Assembly: GCA_964614855.1 (NCBI GenBank)
Contig: CAZTMX010000070.1
Coordinates: forward strand, 1 to 13,581
Length of the DNA: 13,581 bases
Direction of reading: 5' to 3'
Source of the DNA: CAWJHE01 sp964614855
GTDB lineage: Bacteria > Chloroflexota > Anaerolineae > Anaerolineales > UBA4823
The translations under genes and the position numbers were made by a program. The first letter of the stretch is position 1. Every line of letters begins with the position of its first letter. The notes beneath the pieces are model-generated. The model searched no databases. It saw nothing but the letters and a program-made list of their open reading frames with translations, and was not told the DNA's origin. This document shows, piece by piece, positions 6,594 to 13,503 of this stretch.

Positions 6594-7511
6594 CTATCCC
6601 GGCTCATTCAAGGGGTGGCGGAAATCATAAATCCCATCACGTATTTCCCAGGACCGCTCACATTTATCACAAACCAGCGCATTCTCTATCTCCACAAGCC
6701 GGTTGCTTTTACAAACCGGGCAGCGAAAGAAATCTCCGTCCTTTGCGGCAAGTGTGTTCCCCTGTGCCTGGGCGCGCACAAATACGCTGGGGGATAATTG
6801 CCACCAATTCCCTGTCAATTGGGCAAGTGAATCCATTGCGACCAGCCAGCTTGTGGGTATTAGCTTTTTAAGTAGGGCAATGCGATAATGAGAGACAGTA
6901 AGCTGGCGCTGGATGGAGAACTCATTCTGTACAAGCCAGTTTTTCACCGACCTGGGATGGAAGTCATAATTTAGCTCGACAAACTCCACTGGTTCAAGAG
7001 AAAACGGGCTCCAGGATTGTTTGCGCAGCAGGTAACGAAGAATCGCCTTGAGATTGAGCTTGTTGGCGTACTCCAGGATGAAGATTGCACCGGTTTGAAG
7101 AACCTGCCGGATTTGCGCCAACGCCAACGGCGCATCCGCCATGTGGTGCAGGGTGCGTATCATCGTAGCCGCATCAAACAAACCGGTGACAAATGGCAGG
7201 TGATAGACATCAGCCGCTACGTAAATGTAGCGTTCACTTTTCCCCAGGCGAGCCTGTGCTTGCTCCAGTTGAGTGCGCGAGTAATCAAGCAAGACGATGC
7301 GTTCGAAACCCTGGTAACGCGGGGTATTTCTGCCAGCGCCCGCGCCCAGTTCAAGCAGCAGACGACCGCTATCCGGCAACAAGCGCTTGAGTGCGATGGC
7401 TTCTACGCGATCCTCGTACGCGCGATCACCTTTGTCCCAAAAGGAGCTCTGGTAATCCGAGCCTTCATAACTGCAAACCGGCGGGCTTTCGATGGCGTTT
7501 CTCCTGAACAA
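6594..7511 (-). CDS. SAM-dependent methyltransferase with C-terminal zinc ribbon (Trm112-like)
   Basis: The first two thirds are a class I methyltransferase: LLLELGAGAGRNTPRY is motif I, then VLLDYSRTQLEQA, ADVYHLPFVTGLFDAA and TLHHMAD. The last 45 residues form a zinc ribbon with C264/C267 (CPVC) and C281/C284 (CDKC), followed by SWEIRDGIYDF, which resembles Trm112-like modules seen beside or fused to methyltransferases. The frame opens with TTG at 7511, directly after the ugd stop, with no clear ribosome site there. An AGGAGA lies inside the frame, six bases before an ATC codon at 7493, so the true start may be that ATC. The gene is cotranscribed with ugd and meets the opposite-strand methyltransferase with four bases between stops. 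The substrate is unknown; the partnership with ugd suggests an envelope or sugar-related target. Confidence 0.85.
   Translation of the reverse strand: MFRRNAIESPPVCSYEGSDYQSSFWDKGDRAYEDRVEAIALKRLLPDSGRLLLELGAGAGRNTPRYQGFERIVLLDYSRTQLEQAQARLGKSERYIYVAADVYHLPFVTGLFDAATMIRTLHHMADAPLALAQIRQVLQTGAIFILEYANKLNLKAILRYLLRKQSWSPFSLEPVEFVELNYDFHPRSVKNWLVQNEFSIQRQLTVSHYRIALLKKLIPTSWLVAMDSLAQLTGNWWQLSPSVFVRAQAQGNTLAAKDGDFFRCPVCKSNRLVEIENALVCDKCERSWEIRDGIYDFRHPLNEPG
7500..7505 (-). promoter_or_regulatory. Shine-Dalgarno AGGAGA inside the annotated 5' end of the zinc-ribbon methyltransferase
   Basis: On the minus strand, AGGAGA (7505-7500) is followed by the six bases AACGCC and then ATC (7493-7491). It is the only strong ribosome site near this gene, it lies downstream of the TTG at 7511, and no ATG, GTG or TTG stands at the right distance. 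It therefore favours an unusual ATC start, or it acts as an internal site with no role. Confidence 0.45.
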
Positions 7512-8837
7512 CTAATCTTCAGCGCTGGTCTTGCTGCCGTTATACCCGCGCCCAAACCCCCGGTAACGAAATCCCAACTGCTTCATTTTTTCGGGATCAT
7601 AAATATTGCGCCCATCAAATACAACCGGGCTCTTCATCAAGCTGCGCAAATATTCCAGGTCGATATTCTTGAATTCGTTCCACTCGGTGATGACCATCAG
7701 CGCATCACAGCCTTGGGCCATCGAGTAGACATCATTAAACATCTCTACATCCGGCAGGATAGTACCGGCAAGCTCCATTGCCACCGGGTCGTATGCGCGC
7801 ACTTGTGCTCCTGCAGCGGCGAGCGCTCTGGCAATATCAATCGACGGCGCGTCGCGCATATCATCGGTGTTTGGTTTGAATGACAGGCCCAACAACCCGA
7901 CCGATTTTTCCTTGATCCCACCCAGCATGTCCTCCACCCGCTTCACTGCCATGGGACGGCGGTCAGAGTTGATCTCCATCACAGCGTTTAGAAGCTGGGG
8001 ATGGCGTCCTTTTTCCGCTGCCATATAAGACAGGGCTTTTACATCTTTTGGAAAACAGGACCCGCCGTATCCCAACCCCGCATCGAGGAAGAGCGGTCCG
8101 ATTCTTTTATCATAGCCCATACCGGCGGCAACTTCTTTAACATCCGCTCCAAGCGCCTCGCAAATATTGGCAATTTCATTGATAAAGGATATTTTTGTCG
8201 CCAGGAAAGCGTTCGATGCATATTTGATCATCTCTGCAGTGCGCAGATCAGTGATTACAATCGGTGCTCGTAAAGGCAGGTGCAGTTGGGCAACCTTTTC
8301 TGCGGCCTCTGCATCAAGAGAACCCAGCACCGTGCGGTGCGGTTGCATAAAATCACTGATTGCCGATCCTTCGCGCAAAAACTCGGGACAAGAAACCACC
8401 GAGAACGGAACGGGTTGGGGCTGGTGTTGGCGCACGATTTCTGCCACCCAGTCTCCGGTGCCCACCGGAACGGTGGATTTATTGACCAGGATCAGCGGTT
8501 CGCGCATCATTTTCGCCACAGTTTCAGCCGCGTTGGCAACGTATCGTAGATCGGCCTCACCATCGACACCTTCCGGGGTGCCTACAGCAATGAAAACAAA
8601 TTCCGTACCTTGCAGACCTTCTTCATACGAGGTAGTAAAGGTCAGCCGGCCGGAATTTACATTGCGTTCAACCAACTCTTTAAGACCCGGTTCGTAAATA
8701 GGCATCTCCCCGCGCTTCAAGCCTTCGATCTTCTCCTGGGCGATATCCAGGGCAATCACCCGGTTGCCCAAGTCCGAAAAACAGGCTGCGGTGACCAGAC
8801 CAACATACCCTACGCCAATAACGCAGATTTGCTTCAT
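7512..8837 (-). CDS. ugd: UDP-glucose 6-dehydrogenase
   Basis: This enzyme oxidises UDP-glucose to UDP-glucuronate with two NAD+, giving a precursor for acidic exopolysaccharides and envelope glycans. The Rossmann motif VIGVGYVGLV (6-15) opens the protein. The signature IYEPGLKELV, the NKSTVPVGT loop, SCPEFLREGSA, and the catalytic GYGGSCFPKDV with C261 are all present, as is GLSFKPNTDDMRDAPS in the C-terminal UDP-binding domain. The length of 441 aa is normal. GDP-mannose dehydrogenase is a close relative, but IYEPGL and the middle region fit UDP-glucose better. The ATG has GGGAGAAA about 6 bases upstream. It is the first gene of the minus-strand unit and diverges from the Rrf2 regulator. 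Confidence 0.95.
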   Translation of the reverse strand: MKQICVIGVGYVGLVTAACFSDLGNRVIALDIAQEKIEGLKRGEMPIYEPGLKELVERNVNSGRLTFTTSYEEGLQGTEFVFIAVGTPEGVDGEADLRYVANAAETVAKMMREPLILVNKSTVPVGTGDWVAEIVRQHQPQPVPFSVVSCPEFLREGSAISDFMQPHRTVLGSLDAEAAEKVAQLHLPLRAPIVITDLRTAEMIKYASNAFLATKISFINEIANICEALGADVKEVAAGMGYDKRIGPLFLDAGLGYGGSCFPKDVKALSYMAAEKGRHPQLLNAVMEINSDRRPMAVKRVEDMLGGIKEKSVGLLGLSFKPNTDDMRDAPSIDIARALAAAGAQVRAYDPVAMELAGTILPDVEMFNDVYSMAQGCDALMVITEWNEFKNIDLEYLRSLMKSPVVFDGRNIYDPEKMKQLGFRYRGFGRGYNGSKTSAED

Positions 8838-9010
8838 ATCAGATTTCTCCCAACCAGAGATTTAGATCCTCTTCTCTCGGCCCTTTTTTTGCTCTTATAG
8901 ATGTAATGAGGTAACAATTCCTGTTTTACACATGCGCGCCAATCTTACCACAAGTCTTATTTATTCACACAAGAACCCCATCTATCGTTGATAACAGTCA
9001 TCTTTTTGGG

Positions 9011-9024
9011 GTGATGTCTGTCAC
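9011..9024. promoter_or_regulatory. CRP/FNR-family-like dyad GTGA-N6-TCAC
   Basis: GTGA (9011-9014) and TCAC (9021-9024) are separated by exactly six bases, which is the core spacing of CRP/FNR family sites. The centre (9017.5) lies about 41-42 bases before the expected start of the Rrf2 transcript, the standard class II activator position. A second GTGA at 9027-9030 makes an overlapping TCAC-TT-GTGA palindrome that covers the -35 box. Which protein binds is not known, and ugd could also be affected. Confidence 0.4.
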
Positions 9025-9053
9025 TTGTGAATTGGTCAAAAACAGTCTAAAAT
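9025..9053 (+). promoter_or_regulatory. Promoter of the Rrf2 regulator gene
   Basis: TTGTGA (9025-9030), a 17-base spacer and TAAAAT (9048-9053) make a fair sigma-70 type promoter. The transcript would start near 9059-9060, leaving a leader of about 40 bases with GGGAG in front of the ATG at 9101. Confidence 0.6.
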
Positions 9054-9100
9054 ATTAAAGATAAATCCTATCCGTAAGACCTTATAAGGGAGTTTATTCG

Positions 9101-9526
9101 ATGCAAATTACCCGACAAGCTGACTACGCCGTTCGAGCAGTAGTCTACCTGGCAAAATTAGGATCTGACAAACGCGCTGCGACCAGCCAGATTGCGCAGG
9201 AGCAGCAGATACCACCTTCATTTCTGGCAAAGATTGTCTCGCAATTATCGGTTGCAGGTTTGCTGCAAACCTCTCGAGGCGCCAGGGGGGGCGTTTCCCT
9301 GGCAAAATCGCCGGATGAAATTTCTCTGCTTGAGGTCGTTGAAGCGATTGATGGCCCAATACTTATCAATGAATGCGTAGCCAGCAGCGGCGTATGCTCT
9401 TTTGGCGATTCTTGCCCCATTCGCCCCATCTGGTGTGAAACGCAATCTGTATTTGTCACCAAGCTGAGAAACACAAAATTTGGTGATTTAATCAAAAACG
9501 GGAACAGCCTGGAACCAGCAGCCTAG
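9101..9526 (+). CDS. Rrf2-family transcriptional regulator with four cysteines
   Basis: Rrf2 proteins (IscR, NsrR, RsrR, CymR) are dimeric winged-helix DNA-binding regulators, many of which sense Fe-S status, NO or redox state. The opening MQITRQADYAVRAVVYLA (1-18), the recognition helix segment IPPSFLAKIVSQLSVAGLL (37-55) and the wing RGARGGVSLAKSPDEISLLEVVEAIDG (59-85) are typical. The Cys cluster is C92, C99, C105 and C112. The first three occupy the place of the Fe-S ligands of IscR/NsrR, although the first gap is one residue longer than in E. coli IscR (C92, C98, C104). A cluster-binding sensor is therefore likely, and CymR-type members without Cys are unlikely. The length of 141 aa is normal. 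Its targets are not known; it diverges from ugd and precedes hutU, from which a terminator separates it. Autoregulation is common in the family. Confidence 0.9.
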   Translation: MQITRQADYAVRAVVYLAKLGSDKRAATSQIAQEQQIPPSFLAKIVSQLSVAGLLQTSRGARGGVSLAKSPDEISLLEVVEAIDGPILINECVASSGVCSFGDSCPIRPIWCETQSVFVTKLRNTKFGDLIKNGNSLEPAA

Positions 9527-9622
9527 CAGAACTAAACACCAGATAAACCGGTCTGCCAGAGACTTTAGAGCTCTTCTGTTCTAAACGCCTGGCAGGCGCT
9601 TATTCAAGCACATACAGATTTC

Positions 9623-9651
9623 TGGATTGTCTACCCCTCATGTCGTATAAT
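9623..9651 (+). promoter_or_regulatory. Promoter of hutU
   Basis: A perfect TATAAT lies at 9646-9651, with a weak -35 (TGGATT, 9623-9628) at 17-base spacing. The transcript would start near 9658, and AGGAGGT (9684-9690) with a 4-base gap precedes the ATG. The -10 box lies in the loop of the hairpin at 9635-9663. The poor -35 suggests activator dependence. Confidence 0.5.
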
Positions 9652-9673
9652 CAGGCGTGAGGGCTTTTTCTTT
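9635..9673 (+). terminator. Intrinsic terminator downstream of the Rrf2 gene
   Basis: CCCTCATGTC (9635-9644) pairs with GGCGTGAGGG (9654-9663) through ten pairs, two of them G-T, around a 9-base loop. It is followed directly by CTTTTTCTTT (9664-9673). Stem, loop and U-tract have the normal form for factor-independent termination on the plus strand. It lies 109 bases after the Rrf2 stop, so it would end that transcript before hutU. Confidence 0.7.
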
Positions 9674-9694
9674 ATCAAATTCTAGGAGGTCAAC

Positions 9695-11347
9695 ATGTCT
9701 AACCCACGGGTAATCAGGGCGCCGCGCGGTACACAACTGCATTGCAAATCTTGGCTCACCGAAGCCGCTTACCGCATGATCCAGAACAATCTTGATCCAG
9801 AAGTAGCCGAACGGCCGATGGATCTGGTTGTCTACGGTGGGCGCGGGCAAGCCGCGCGTAATTGGGATGCCTTCGACAGCATTCTCGAGTCGTTGCTGCA
9901 GCTTGAAAATGATGAAACGTTGCTGGTCCAATCCGGCAAACCTGTTGTCGTATTTAAAACCCACGAAGATGCACCCCGTGTGTTAATTGCCAACTCCAAC
10001 CTTGTGCCGCACTGGGCTACCCAGGAGAATTTCGACCGCCTCGCTGCACAGGGGTTGATCATGTTCGGTCAAATGACCGCAGGCTCCTGGATCTATATTG
10101 GAACCCAAGGCATCGTGCAAGGCACATACGAAACCCTGAGCGCATTAGCCAAGCAACGAGGCTGGGGTTCTTTGAAGGGAAAATTTGTCCTGACTGCAGG
10201 CCTGGGCGGTATGGGTGGTGCACAACCCCTGGCCGTCACCATGAATGAAGGTGTGGGTCTGGTGGTGGAAATCGACCCTGAACGCGCTCGCCGTCGCCAG
10301 GAGATTGGATATATCGACCTGGTAGTCGATACCCTGGAAGAAGCCATGACCTTGGTGGAAGAATGCAAGGAACAGAAAATCCCTAAATCGATCGGGGTAA
10401 TCGGCAATGCGGCAGACATCTATCCAGAACTGGTGCTGCGCGGGGTGATCCCAGACGTGGTCACAGATCAAACACCAGCGCACGACGTTTTGATGTATGT
10501 GCCTTCCGGGTTGAGTCTGGCTGCCGCCGATGTGATGCGCAAAACAGACCCGACTGAGTATGAGCGACTATCGATGAAATCCATGGCAAAACATGTAGAA
10601 GCCATGCTGGCATTTCAAAAGGCCGGCGCAGAAGTCTTCGATTACGGCAACAACCTGCGCCAGCGTGCCTATGATTACGGGGTGACAAACGCCTTTGATT
10701 TCCCCGGGTTTGTCCCAGCCTATATTCGCCCCTTGTTCTGCGAGGGCAAAGGGCCTTTCCGTTGGGTTGCCCTGTCCGGTGATCCAGAAGACATCTACCG
10801 CACCGATGAAGCGGTGATGGAGCTTTTCCCCGAAGATGAAGCCTTGCACCGCTGGATGAAGATGGCGCGTGAAAAAGTGCCCTTCCAGGGTTTACCGTCA
10901 CGCATCTGCTGGCTGGGGTATGGCGAGCGTGCCAGGGCAGGCCTAAAGTTCAACGAATTGGTGGCAAAAGGCCTGGTAAAAGCACCGATTGTCATCGGGA
11001 GAGATCACCTGGATGCCGGTTCGGTTGCCTCGCCCAACCGGGAAACTGAGGGCATGCGCGATGGCTCGGATGCAATCAGCGATTGGCCGATTCTCAATGC
11101 TCTGGTCAATGCCATCGGCGGCGCTACCTGGGTATCTTTCCATCATGGCGGCGGCGTCGGTATCGGCTTCAGCCAGCATGCAGGACAGGTCATCGTCGCC
11201 GATGGAACCCCTGAAGCAGCCCGCCGCCTGGAACGAGTGCTTACAACCGATCCCGGAATGGGTGTTGTGCGCCATGTGGATGCAGGCTATGACATCGCAA
11301 TCGCTGCAGCAGAGCGGCACGGCATAAAAATACCCATGCTCAAATGA
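9695..11347 (+). CDS. hutU: Urocanate hydratase (urocanase)
   Basis: Urocanase adds water to urocanate to form imidazolonepropionate, the second step of histidine degradation, using tightly bound NAD+ as an electrophile. The 550-aa length is normal for the bacterial enzyme. Visible signatures are VVYGGRGQAARNWDAF near the N-terminus and the NAD-binding glycine motif TAGLGGMGGAQP (167-178). GNAADIYPELVLRG and DQTPAHD follow, then SRICWLGYGERAR with C405, which aligns with the active-site cysteine region of the Pseudomonas enzyme (C410). IVIGRDHLDAGSVASPNRET and HHGGGVGIGFSQHAG come last. The histidine ammonia-lyase (hutH), imidazolonepropionase (hutI) and later hut genes are not in this window. 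Its stop overlaps the start of the kinase-like gene by ATGA. AGGAGGT is its ribosome site. Confidence 0.96.
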   Translation: MSNPRVIRAPRGTQLHCKSWLTEAAYRMIQNNLDPEVAERPMDLVVYGGRGQAARNWDAFDSILESLLQLENDETLLVQSGKPVVVFKTHEDAPRVLIANSNLVPHWATQENFDRLAAQGLIMFGQMTAGSWIYIGTQGIVQGTYETLSALAKQRGWGSLKGKFVLTAGLGGMGGAQPLAVTMNEGVGLVVEIDPERARRRQEIGYIDLVVDTLEEAMTLVEECKEQKIPKSIGVIGNAADIYPELVLRGVIPDVVTDQTPAHDVLMYVPSGLSLAAADVMRKTDPTEYERLSMKSMAKHVEAMLAFQKAGAEVFDYGNNLRQRAYDYGVTNAFDFPGFVPAYIRPLFCEGKGPFRWVALSGDPEDIYRTDEAVMELFPEDEALHRWMKMAREKVPFQGLPSRICWLGYGERARAGLKFNELVAKGLVKAPIVIGRDHLDAGSVASPNRETEGMRDGSDAISDWPILNALVNAIGGATWVSFHHGGGVGIGFSQHAGQVIVADGTPEAARRLERVLTTDPGMGVVRHVDAGYDIAIAAAERHGIKIPMLK

Positions 11348-12810
11348 CTATACCCGATCTGCTTGGGCATTATGAAATCGCCGCTCTCCTGGGCAGTGGA
11401 GCGTACAGCGAGACTTATCGCGCGCGCGATATCTCCCGCAACCGTGCAGTTGCGCTCAAACTGCTAAAACCCGATCAATTCCCCGAGCAGGTTGATCCAT
11501 TGGTCTTCCTGGATCAAGCTCAACAGGCGGGTGATCTCTTCCACCCGCACCTGGCCTGGGTTTGGGAAACGGGCGAGGTGGATGGAACCTATTTCATAGC
11601 CGAGCGTTTTATCGACGGGCGGTCTCTGGCACAGGTGCTTGAAGAAAACGGCCCACTAAGTTACCAACAGGCTCAAAAGATCATCGGTCAAATCGCCCAG
11701 GGATTGGAATTTGCCCATGGACTAGGTTGGGCGCACGGTGACGTAAAACCTGGCAACATCCTGCTGCATCCTGAATTAGGCGCGGTTTTAACCGGGTACG
11801 GCACATCCCTGGCGATCCAGGCATTGGGCTTATACTCTAACGCACAATGGTTATGGGGATCATCCTTTTACACCGCGCCTGAAATCTGGCAGGGGATGCA
11901 GCCAACTGCGGCCGCTGACCAATACGCGTTGGCGTGCAACTTTGTTGAAGCCGTAAGCGGCAAAAAGTTATTCGGCGCTCCTACCCGGGATGAAGTTAAA
12001 GAAAAACACCTGACAGAATTTCAGGCGCCTGCCAGTTGGTCGGTGATAATGCCCTGGGCAGCAGCGAAAGCGGTTCAGCGCGCGCTCGAGCGCAACCCGG
12101 TGAAGCGTTTTCCTGGGGTGCGCATATTTGCCGAAGCGCCAGAGAAGCTGGCCGCCGAGGTAATCCATGATCCTAAAATGTTTGCGGAGCGCGAGTTGCA
12201 GACTCGCCGCTGGCAAGAGATGCAAGAGATTGCCAGGAAAGAGACCGAAGAAGCTTCCAGGCTGGCGGCATTGGAACAAGCCAGGCTGGAAATAGAAGAA
12301 GAAATCCAAAACCCGGTACAGTCGCCGCACGCAGAACCAGAAACCGGCGAATTAGAACCTGCGGCTATAGCAGCGCAAGAAATCCCGATATCAACCCCCA
12401 GGCCGAGAAAATCGCGCCTGGCAAGGAGCTTGCGCTGGTTGATTTGGGTGGGGCTCATGCTGGGTATCACAGCCTTGCTCGGCTTCTGGTTAAACGAGCG
12501 CGCCTCCAACCTTGTGCTGCAGCCATCTGAAACACCCTCGGAGACGCCTGCCAACCTGGTAACCACAATATCGCCGCAACCGGCATCCAGTACAACCCCA
12601 ACCGGCGTAAACACAGCGACGAGCACCTCTACCAGTATACCGACTACAACCCTTACCTTCACACCGACTTCCACGATCACCATGACGAGCGCACCATCCC
12701 CCACCACGACGGTCACACCAGCGCCAAGCCCGACACCTGAAATCAACAACAGCGATTCGATATCAAATAGCTACCGGCCGCTGCAAACAAAAGCCCCACC
12801 TGTTCGTTAG
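11344..12810 (+). CDS. Membrane-anchored Ser/Thr kinase-fold protein, probable pseudokinase
   Basis: The order is kinase fold (about 8-270), charged helical region likely to form a coiled coil (about 276-326), a linker, one membrane helix (365-383) and an outer tail of about 105 residues made mostly of Thr, Ser and Pro. The glycine loop LGSGAYSETY (16-25), VALK with K39, the HGDVKPGN catalytic loop (131-138, D133 and N138 kept) and TAPEIW (177-182) are recognisable. Three key positions are changed: the DFG motif reads GYG (151-153, Asp lost), the helix-C Glu is Q58 in FLDQAQ, and HRD reads HGD. Loss of the DFG Asp and the Lys-Glu bridge argues for a pseudokinase or a very weak kinase. No Shine-Dalgarno is visible; the ATG overlaps the hutU stop, so translation is probably coupled. 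It may act as a scaffold or sensor at the membrane. Its partner is unknown. Confidence 0.85.
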   Translation: MTIPDLLGHYEIAALLGSGAYSETYRARDISRNRAVALKLLKPDQFPEQVDPLVFLDQAQQAGDLFHPHLAWVWETGEVDGTYFIAERFIDGRSLAQVLEENGPLSYQQAQKIIGQIAQGLEFAHGLGWAHGDVKPGNILLHPELGAVLTGYGTSLAIQALGLYSNAQWLWGSSFYTAPEIWQGMQPTAAADQYALACNFVEAVSGKKLFGAPTRDEVKEKHLTEFQAPASWSVIMPWAAAKAVQRALERNPVKRFPGVRIFAEAPEKLAAEVIHDPKMFAERELQTRRWQEMQEIARKETEEASRLAALEQARLEIEEEIQNPVQSPHAEPETGELEPAAIAAQEIPISTPRPRKSRLARSLRWLIWVGLMLGITALLGFWLNERASNLVLQPSETPSETPANLVTTISPQPASSTTPTGVNTATSTSTSIPTTTLTFTPTSTITMTSAPSPTTTVTPAPSPTPEINNSDSISNSYRPLQTKAPPVR

Positions 12811-12840
12811 GCAATCATCGCCAGGCTGGAGAAAAGAAGC

Positions 12841-13503
12841 ATGTCCAAAGAGAAAAAGCATAGATGGTATTTATCACCCGCATTTTGGTTTTTAATTTCA
12901 GCTATTGCCATCGCCATCATTACTGTAACCGGGCCAGAGGAAAAGACACTGGGAGCGAACGCACGCATCGTTTATTTGCACGGCGCCTGGGTATGGACAG
13001 CCCTGGCAGGGTTTGTCTGTGCGGCCATTTCAGGTGCTGCAGGCTTGATCACCGGTCGCGAACTGTTCCACAATTGGTCCACCGCCCTGGGCAGGACTGG
13101 CTTAATTTTCTGGATCACTTATCTGCCAGTATCACTCTGGGCAATGCAAACCAATTGGAACGGCTTGTTCCTGGCGGAACCGCGCTGGAGATTTGCCTTC
13201 GTCTTTGCTATCTTTGGCCTCCTTTTTCAGCTAGGCCTGGCGCTGATCAATAGACCCCTGTGGATATCTGCAGGCAATATCCTCTTTGCCATCTTGCTCT
13301 TTATCGGATTGCTCAGCACAGAAGATGTAATGCACCCACCCTCGCCCATACCACTGACCGACGCCCCGAGCATCCAGGTGGTCTTCACGGTCATGCGGGG
13401 TTTTATGCTATTGGCTGCCTGGCAAGTGGCGCGCTGGCTGTATCAAACGCAAGTTGTGCGCAAAAATCCAGGAAAAGTACCCGCAGACACTAAACCGGCT
13501 TGA
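12841..13503 (+). CDS. Six-helix membrane protein, distantly CcmC-like, without the WWD motif
   Basis: This is a 220-aa protein with six hydrophobic helices at about 13-30, 48-70, 83-102, 118-136, 140-158 and 178-200. The layout follows CcmC, which loads heme for cytochrome c maturation. ARIVYLHGAW (41-50) matches the first heme-ligand segment, with H47 between helices 1 and 2. VMHPPSPI (163-170) matches the second, with H165 between helices 5 and 6. The outer loop between helices 3 and 4, where CcmC has its tryptophan-rich WWD motif, reads WNGLFLAEPRW (106-116) and is degenerate. The protein may bind heme or a related ligand without acting in the standard pathway. The relation is my reading by eye and needs a profile search. 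ATG with GGAGA 8 bases upstream; 30 bases after the kinase-like gene, probably the same operon. Confidence 0.65.
   Translation: MSKEKKHRWYLSPAFWFLISAIAIAIITVTGPEEKTLGANARIVYLHGAWVWTALAGFVCAAISGAAGLITGRELFHNWSTALGRTGLIFWITYLPVSLWAMQTNWNGLFLAEPRWRFAFVFAIFGLLFQLGLALINRPLWISAGNILFAILLFIGLLSTEDVMHPPSPIPLTDAPSIQVVFTVMRGFMLLAAWQVARWLYQTQVVRKNPGKVPADTKPA

Noticed and set aside
7017..7883. Open plus-strand frame of 288 codons
   Set aside because: It lies opposite the zinc-ribbon methyltransferase and ugd, both of which have clear family motifs. It has no recognisable motif of its own.
9586..9600. CGCCTGGCAGGCG hairpin after the Rrf2 gene as the terminator
   Set aside because: The stem is short and only CTTATTC follows; the hairpin at 9635-9663 with its T-run is far better.
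12075..12749. Open minus-strand frame of 224 codons with Val-rich repeats
   Set aside because: Mirror of the Thr/Ser/Pro-rich tail of the kinase-like gene; the Val-rich composition is the antisense of Thr codons.
12384..12810. Thr/Ser/Pro-rich end of the kinase-like gene as a tandem DNA repeat
   Set aside because: The bias is in amino acids; the codons vary and I see no regular repeat unit in the DNA.
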